Source of the DNA: Camillea tinctor
Taxonomy: Eukaryota > Ascomycota > Sordariomycetes > Xylariales > Xylariaceae
Length of the DNA stretch: 64,000 nt
Assembly: GCA_022578605.1 (NCBI GenBank)
Contig: MU394054.1
Location: 250,945 to 314,944, forward strand
Direction of reading: 5' to 3'
This document shows positions 60,088 to 64,000 of this stretch, piece after piece; the stretch's first letter is position 1, and each line of letters starts with the position of its first letter. Under the pieces are notes generated by a model, which worked only from the letters and a program-made list of their open reading frames with translations, was not told the origin of the DNA and made no database searches. Made by a program: the position numbers and the translations under genes.

Positions 60088-61310
60088 CTATGTCCCACCT
60101 CCGGTATTTCTGTTACTGAGTAGCACGGGATCTGCCTGAAAACCCCCCAAAAGCCAAGCTAGACCTATACCACTCAGGGCCATCCAGCAAATGATTCCTA
60201 GGAATTCCCAACTCGGAAGCTGGAACGGGGATTCACCAAACGAAGAAGTCGGCTGAGTTCGTTGCTGGAGATGCCTCGAATAGTAAGCCTCGTTCCGAAG
60301 AACAACAAGGTCGATCTTAACATCATCCCCGTCCACCGTGAACCCCATGAACTCATCGCGCATGGGCGCGGGTGGCTGCGGCGGCAACGCTCCCCCCACT
60401 CGCTGTCCTTTAACCTGAAACTGCTGTCGGTATCCCAAGCGCTCGCCTAGTATGTTCTTCCGGAACACATCTCCATCTACGCCGATCCACCGGCCCAGTT
60501 CCGACATGACCGCGTACTCGAGCGCGCGGAACACAGAGCTGCCGCTCCCTAGACTGATGGTGAACCAGCACCTGCACGGCTATAACACTAGAAGTCAGTA
60601 ATTTCCATCTCGAGTAGCTCTTTTACTCTTTAGCCCATATCTTAGGAGTCCAAATTCCTCCGCCTACCCCTAATACGCAAATCTCCACACACACACACAC
60701 ACACTCTCTCTCTCTCTCTCTCCAGACCAAAAGGGGGGGGGGGGGGCACGGGATCCGCGACTCTTATACTCACCACAGGCTTATCACACGCGAACACCTC
60801 TAAATAAACCCGCACCATCTCCCGCACGAGCGCAAACAGCATCGGCGCAACCGGCCTCTGCGCCGGCTGGTAGCCCTCCCAGCTCAGCGCCGCGACCAGG
60901 AGCAAGCGCTCCTGCCTCACGACGCCGGAGGGGTGCGCCACGGTGCCCACGCGCGCGGGCTGCAGCGCGCCGAAAAAGAACGCCGCGTCCAGGAGCTGCG
61001 CGAAGCGCGTCAGCAGCGCGGGCAGGTCGTTGGCGTGCAGGAGCGGCAGGGGCAGCGACGACGCGTGCGCGTACAGCTCCGCGAGCGACTGCTGCGCGCT
61101 GGCTTGAGAGGGCGCGAGGTCCGCGCGGTAGAAGCTCGCCGTGGTGTTGACGAGCAGGCGCTTGGGGAGGTAGGATTTAGGGGTCAGGAGGGGAGGGGAG
61201 GGGGGATGGGGTTCTCCCGGGTGGTGGAAGCAGGGGGGCTGCAGATGGAGGTCCTCTTGCATGGTGGGGGAGGCGGGCGGGAGGGATTGGAAGGTGGTGT
61301 AGTGCGGCAT
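60088..61310 (-). CDS. SprT-like paralogue lacking all zinc ligands, with a C-terminal membrane segment
   Basis: Two exons, 61310-60774 and 60579-60088, encode 342 residues. Homology to the gene at 57648-58775 is clear in three blocks: LHANDLPALLTRFAQLLDAA, then EMVRVYLEVFACDKPVPC, then VFRALEYAVMSELGRW. The HEMTH of the neighbour is REMVR here (Arg163-Arg167), and the third-ligand KSQHGPTF has become GSGSSVF, so no zinc ligand remains. A hydrophobic segment near the end (WEFLGIICWMALSGIGLAWLLGGF) is absent from the neighbour and could anchor it in a membrane. The 194-nt intron has a GTGAGT donor, a CTGAC branch site and a TATAG acceptor, and keeps phase 0. Exon 1 is very GC-rich. The protein is probably non-catalytic. 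A decaying gene is the alternative, but both exons stay open. Confidence 0.7.
60686..60746. repeat. Compound (CA)n(CT)n microsatellite and G14 run inside an intron
   Basis: About nine CA units (60686-60704) pass directly into about nine CT units (60704-60722), and a run of 14 G follows at 60733-60746. All lie inside the intron of the zinc-ligand-less paralogue, so the transcript carries C14, then (AG)n, then (GT)n. Confidence 0.95.
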
Positions 61311-62478
61311 AGTGGTTCTTTTCCTGGTCGAGATACGTGATGTATTGATATCGCATCGCGGGTTTCTGTGCTGCTCGCTCGATTCAGGGGAGAGGACATG
61401 GTATTTTTCTATAGGGATAGAGGCGAATAGACATTGGATAGTATTGCAATATTCTTTCGTGTTCTGTCCAGGTCTACATCTTGCTCATTCAAAATCAGGC
61501 CACCATGAACTCCCTTAAAGAACAAATTATCGCCCCCTTCTTTTTGGTTTGAAGGCCTAGGGAAGATATCTCCTGTGAGAGCATCACACCTTGCCAACTA
61601 TCTACGTCGGAACTCCGAGACACAGCAATGGGCAAACCACACCGGTACTAAGAACATAGACAATGTGTCAGAAATATGCGAAGCTCAACGTAGCTGATAG
61701 AAGAAAATAGCCAATACGCTACAGTGACTTTAGATGGATATGGCTTAGAATCTTCTTTATGCTGGACAAGACAGAACCTTGTGGAACTTAGAGAGCGGGA
61801 CTGTAACATTTTGATAAAGAACGTCTACGTATTGACGAATGTAAAATATGATATTGCTTTCTCAATTTTATCACATACCTCCGTACGTAAAAATAATGTA
61901 GAATCGCGAGAAGTACTGTCCATAACACCCTAGAGGAGCGACCTCCAAGACCAGTTTGAGTGCTGGTATACCAAGTCACTTCACAAGGATAAATCAAATA
62001 AAAGAAAGTGATACTGAAGCACGGAAATGCAAGTCATTACCTAGTCGGACTCTCTATGTAGGCAAGTAAGTAGCTCTAATGAGAATAAAACAACGTGACA
62101 AAAAGCCTAGGCTCTTTCCTGGCTACCCCAGTACACCAAATCACCTCTGCTCTGCAAGGTATCCATCCATCCATTTCATTCCATCCCTCTCTCCGCCTTC
62201 CCTTCAACCTGCCTTTGCGGACAGGACGGGGGTCACTAATACAATAAGTACAAAGTTCAGTTTTCGTAAGTAGCGCAACGCAATGTAAAACACAAACGCG
62301 TAACCGAGCTTTTTTAAAAAAGAACGAAAAAGCACAGAAAAGGAAAAACGTCCCTTGCAAAAGAAAAGAAAAAGAAGCGAAATCCTATCTTAATTCATTA
62401 ATCACATCACGTATCCCTTCCATATCTCATCCAGCCCATCCATCATCTACCCATGCTTCGCTCCCCTTACCTCCCGTA
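61311..62478. other. Spacer between the second SprT-like gene and chk1
   Basis: No convincing gene. Short ORFs on both strands lack motifs. 62150-62215 has a CCATC-type repeat. The right 120 bases are A-rich and then C/T-rich 3' flank of chk1. Confidence 0.55.
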
Positions 62479-64000
62479 TTAAAGCCCTGGTTTATACACG
62501 CCGTCCTTGCACAGCAGCACGACCTTCTTGAAGAAGCGTCTCCACTCGAGCGGATCGCCCTTGACCTTCACAAACCGCACCTCGAGCAGGCCACCGCCGA
62601 CGGCGCCCTGCAAGTCGGCGGGCACATGGTACCTGTCGACGAGGATCTCGCCGTGGAGGCCCTGCTTGCGCTCGTCGATAGTGCGGACCTTGAAGGAGGA
62701 CACCCTATCGCCCTCGCCGACGTGCGGGGGGCCGGGGGGCAGGGGCACGTTGAGGTTGTGCAGGGCGTCGCTGAGCATCTGGGCGAGCAGCTGGGGGGGC
62801 ATGTGGGAGAAGAAGCGGGTGAAGGAGTGGGCGGGGACGATGTCGTGGAAGTGGCGCGCGCGCTGGGTGAGGGTCAGGGGCACGACGCCGGGCGTCTGCG
62901 AGAACTGGCTCATCGACGGCTCCTCGGCCAGCGCGTCGAAGAAGTTAGCTGACTGCGTGGTGGCGTCGGGGAGCGCCGAGTTGGAGATGGGCTGCGTGGA
63001 CGAGACGGCGAGCATGCCCAAGGAGCGCAGCGTCGGCCGCTCCCAGTCGAAGAGCACGTCGTTGATCGGCGTCTCGGGCTGCGAGAAGGACACCTTGTGG
63101 TGGAGCGCCGGGGCGGTGCTGTCGATGTCCATGGCGTCCGGGAGTGGGAGGGAGGAACGCTGGGAGGACCGGGGGCGCTGGCTGAAGTCGATGTGCAGAT
63201 TCTCGAGCATCCTGGTAGCGACATTAAGGGGATCGCAGATCTGACCGTCGTCGGCAAGGTATGGGTTACGGCGGGTGTACCAAGGATGCTGTCGTATCTG
63301 GGCAAAAGTGAATCGCCTCTTGGGCTCGATGTTGATCATGCCCCTGAGTAGGGAGAGTGCATCCGCTGGTATCTTCTCCCATAGGCTGTCCGTACTTCGG
63401 CCATTCGTCTTCTTGTACTCTTGAAACTCCCAACTCTGAGGGGTGGGCTCATCCCACGGCGTGTTGCCGACGAGCAAGACGAACAAGATGATACCACATG
63501 ACCATATATCGACTAGTTCCGCCGAGTACTTCATTATCTCCTCGGATTTTCGCTGGGCTCTACCACATGCGAGAACTTCGGGAGCTATGTACGGTGGACT
63601 TCCACACATGGTGCTGCTCTGCTTTCTTTGACCTTTGTACTCGAACATAGTGGCCATGCCAAAGTCTGCCAGTTTCAGGTTGCCGTCTTCCGACATGAGG
63701 ATGTTTTCTGGTTTCAGGTCACGATGCGCAATGCCCTTGGAGTGCATGAAGCTTACGCCGCTGATCAACTGTAGGAAGTAAACATGAGCGATATCCTCGG
63801 TCACACCCTTATCGGCTTCGATCTTGTCGAACAGGTCGCCTCCTTCGGCGTACTCCATGGCTATCCATCTCCAGACGGGATCTTCACCGGTGGCGAACCA
63901 TTCAATCACATTTGGGTGTTGGCCAATGTGAGAATGCAACGAGACCTCCATGGCAATCTGCTTTGCTGAAATGCGGCCATGTTTGGTGGCATACCCTTTG
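62479..64000 (-). CDS. chk1: DNA-damage checkpoint kinase Chk1 (5' end outside the window)
   Basis: The frame is open from the stop at 62479 to the window edge, about 506 residues. It lacks the first part of the kinase domain: the glycine loop and catalytic lysine lie beyond 64000. The visible part begins KGYATKHGRISAKQIAMEVS, typical of fungal Chk1. It continues with GEDPVWRWIAMEYAEGGDLF, catalytic HRDLKPENIL, LADFGMAT, CGSPPYIAPEVLA and VGNTPWDEPT. The C-terminal regulatory half ends with a conserved KA1-like segment (DLQGAVGGGLLEVRFVKVKG, then DPLEWRRFFKKVV). Chk1 is phosphorylated by ATR/Mec1-type kinases after replication or DNA damage and blocks mitotic entry. A start at 63951 would be an internal Met that misses the N-lobe. 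Confidence 0.92.
   Translation of the reverse strand, partial: KGYATKHGRISAKQIAMEVSLHSHIGQHPNVIEWFATGEDPVWRWIAMEYAEGGDLFDKIEADKGVTEDIAHVYFLQLISGVSFMHSKGIAHRDLKPENILMSEDGNLKLADFGMATMFEYKGQRKQSSTMCGSPPYIAPEVLACGRAQRKSEEIMKYSAELVDIWSCGIILFVLLVGNTPWDEPTPQSWEFQEYKKTNGRSTDSLWEKIPADALSLLRGMINIEPKRRFTFAQIRQHPWYTRRNPYLADDGQICDPLNVATRMLENLHIDFSQRPRSSQRSSLPLPDAMDIDSTAPALHHKVSFSQPETPINDVLFDWERPTLRSLGMLAVSSTQPISNSALPDATTQSANFFDALAEEPSMSQFSQTPGVVPLTLTQRARHFHDIVPAHSFTRFFSHMPPQLLAQMLSDALHNLNVPLPPGPPHVGEGDRVSSFKVRTIDERKQGLHGEILVDRYHVPADLQGAVGGGLLEVRFVKVKGDPLEWRRFFKKVVLLCKDGVYKPGL

Noticed and set aside
60642..60773. Read-through C-terminus of the second SprT-like protein (222-residue ORF)
   Set aside because: Runs into simple repeats after a consensus GTGAGT donor. 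Splicing to 60579 restores homology with the paralogue.
60933..61340. 135-residue Arg-rich plus-strand ORF
   Set aside because: Antisense shadow of the GC-rich exon of the second SprT-like gene.
62507..63305. Long ORFs overlapping chk1 in other frames (245, 131 and 108 residues)
   Set aside because: Shadows of a GC-rich coding region. The chk1 frame has all kinase motifs.

Overview
This is nuclear DNA of a filamentous ascomycete (Pezizomycotina). The evidence is the short GT...CTAAC...AG introns, a Clr5-domain ankyrin protein, a fumarate reductase fused to cytochrome b5, fungal-type Sin3, Snu114, Erg10 and Chk1 orthologues, and low-complexity, AGGTACCT-rich intergenic DNA. A Sordariomycete is my best guess, but that is inference. 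No virus, CRISPR array, intact transposon or secondary-metabolite cluster was seen.

Layout. 1-5097 is mostly non-coding, with a possible 3' gene end at the left edge. cia2 (+, 5098-6089) is followed by 6.2 kb without a convincing gene. snu114 (-, 12274-16287) and erg10 (+, 17100-18626) diverge from an 812-bp spacer. sin3 (-, 20132-25308), a secreted FAS1-domain protein (-, 27082-27771) and a small split lysine-rich gene (-, 28424-28711) follow. Then come a large Clr5/ankyrin gene (+, 29913-33859), a small membrane protein (+, 34526-35113) and an Osm1-type fumarate reductase with a cytochrome b5 tail (+, 37821-39937). An 8.4-kb gene-poor stretch leads to an MFS sugar transporter (+, 48330-50223), and 4.1 kb more to a Ted1/Cdc1-type phosphoesterase (-, 54322-56618). 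The right end holds two SprT-like paralogues (-, 57648-58775 and 60088-61310) with tRNA-Ser(AGA) between them, and the 3' part of chk1 (-, 62479 to beyond 64000).

Most genes are housekeeping: Fe-S assembly, splicing, sterol precursor synthesis, chromatin repression, GPI-anchor remodelling, redox balance, sugar uptake and the DNA-damage checkpoint. They are not an obvious functional cluster. The most unusual part is 57-61.3 kb. There a SprT-like protein with intact zinc ligands (HEMTH plus a later HG) is paired with a diverged paralogue. In that paralogue every ligand position is replaced (REMVR, and no His before the FRAL motif), and it has gained a C-terminal hydrophobic segment. This looks like a pseudo-metalloprotease gene pair.

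All intron-containing gene models were assembled by hand from splice signals, reading-frame continuity and family knowledge. No alignment or database search was run.
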